Source of the DNA: Cyanophora paradoxa
Lineage: Eukaryota > Glaucocystophyceae > Cyanophorales > Cyanophoraceae
Reading direction: 5' to 3'
Assembly: GCA_004431415.1 (NCBI GenBank)
Contig: QPMI01000129.1
Span: 62,001-126,000, forward strand
DNA: 64,000 nt
The notes under the pieces are model-generated. The model was not told the DNA's origin, did not search any database, and saw only the letters and a program-made list of their open reading frames with translations. Below are positions 63,132-64,000 of the stretch, in pieces; the stretch's first letter is position 1; each line of letters opens with the position of its first letter. The position numbers were made by a program, and so were the translations under genes.

Positions 63132-64000
63132 GGCCGGCGCCGCTGACGCGCACGCCTTGCAGGCAAGAGCAATGCCTCGTCAGCAGGTGCACGGGCCCGC
63201 CACCGTGGCCGGCTTGTCCCTCGGAGGCGGGAACGCCTGCGGCCGCGCCGTACGCGTCACGCCCGCGTCGCTCGGCTCCTTCGGAGATCGACTCGGCGAG
63301 GCCAGCTGCAACTGCAGCTGCTGATCGACTCCACGCCGCGTCACACTCCTGGCGTTCGTTGATTGAGCCCGGCCCGCTCGGGTCGTCGCCGGCGCAGCGC
63401 CGCGCGTGCGCGGCTGACGCAGGCTTGCTGCGGCTGGCTGAGCGTCGCAGAACGCAGCCGATTAGCTGCGCATGTCAACAGGCTTCCGCCGCCCTCCGGT
63501 CTCCGGTCCGATCCGAAGCTCTGTGGCCGGGATCCGAGCGCGTTCATCAGAGCCAAATCCGTACCCCCCCAGTTCGAAGTCACAGCTGCGCACGCACGCC
63601 TTTGCATGCATGCGTATGTGGCAATAATAATCGCGATTCGCGAGGCCCTGAGGACGATCGCGAATCTAATAGAGTTAGTACTACGGTAGATCTGCGCATG
63701 CTGCGCGTTGGGCGTCCGCCAGCCGCCCGGCCGCCGCGAGAAGGGCAAACCAGCTGCAGTTAGATCCTAGCTGGCACACTCAAATTTAAAGAAAGGACAG
63801 CGCCGCGGCGCGGCGAGGAGGGGGCCGAGCGCTAGCGCTAGCAGGGTACGGGGAGGGGTGGGGGTGCGGAGCAGTTCTAGACGAACGGGGCGGCCGCGCG
63901 GGCCGCAGGCCAGGCCCGGGGGAAGTGCAGACGGAACTTTGGAAGCGGTGGGCGGAGGGGGCGAGAGGGTGAGTGGCAGGAGGCGGACCGGAAGGGAGGT
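63132..64000. other. Right edge, no supported gene
   Basis: This stretch probably contains the promoter and leader of the minus-strand gene starting at 63131. Open frames to 63763 are overlapping in both directions and show no domain. The last 200 bp are purine-rich on the plus strand (gggaggggtgggggtg). Confidence 0.4.

Noticed and set aside
1-64000. tRNA, rRNA or other structured RNA genes
   Set aside because: I looked for T-arm (ggttcgaatcc-type) and conserved rRNA words and found none convincing; aattcgaatcc near 6299 lacks the rest of a tRNA.

Overview
This window is nuclear DNA from a GC-rich unicellular eukaryote, most likely an alga of the haptophyte or pelagophyte type; this assignment is weak because it rests on style, not on a marker gene. 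The evidence for a eukaryote is direct: almost every gene is split by short spliceosomal introns of about 50-120 bp. The families present (EMC5, SepSecS, RtcB/HSPC117, OSCA/TMEM63, NCLX, SMYD, F-box) are typical eukaryotic genes. Exons have extreme GC at third codon positions, while intergenic islands are AT-richer and full of short palindromes. Many introns begin with GC rather than GT, and many carry a CTGAC branch-point-like motif 14-20 nt before the acceptor AG.

Layout. From 1 to 12 kb: the tail of an unknown plus-strand gene, an ankyrin-TRP-type cation channel (minus), and two minus-strand members of an unrecognised low-complexity protein family. From 12 to 45 kb: thirteen genes alternate strictly in orientation. 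They are a VanX-like dipeptidase (-), a SMYD SET-domain methyltransferase (+), a GAF-like protein (-), an F-box/LRR-like protein (+), EMC5 (-), SepSecS (+), a MYND-finger protein (-), an OSCA/TMEM63 channel (+), RtcB RNA ligase (-), a second VanX-like dipeptidase (+), a TreZ-type GH13 enzyme with two CBM48 modules (-), an NCLX-type Na+/Ca2+ exchanger (+), and a secreted Ser/Pro-rich, probably GPI-anchored protein (-).

From 45 to 52.9 kb there is a gene-free repeat island. It holds a young LTR retrotransposon-like element with no recognised protein genes (two LTRs identical except for one 20-bp unit, with a 4-bp target duplication) and TA-flanked MITE copies of about 345 bp. From 52.9 to 64 kb: a C2-like protein (-), a soluble PAS hybrid histidine kinase (+), and a third member of the low-complexity family (-) built from many short exons, each carrying one Lys/Ala/Gly-rich unit.

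Functional threads. Three genes concern ion or calcium handling (TRP-like channel, OSCA channel, NCLX exchanger). SepSecS implies that the organism makes selenocysteine. RtcB carries all the motifs expected for tRNA splicing and RNA repair. The two VanX-like genes are bacterial-type enzymes in a eukaryotic setting. Gene starts are mostly paired head-to-head with 28-550 bp between start codons, which suggests shared bidirectional promoters. Exon boundaries were assigned by eye from protein-family similarity and splice motifs, so spans are firmer than individual junctions.
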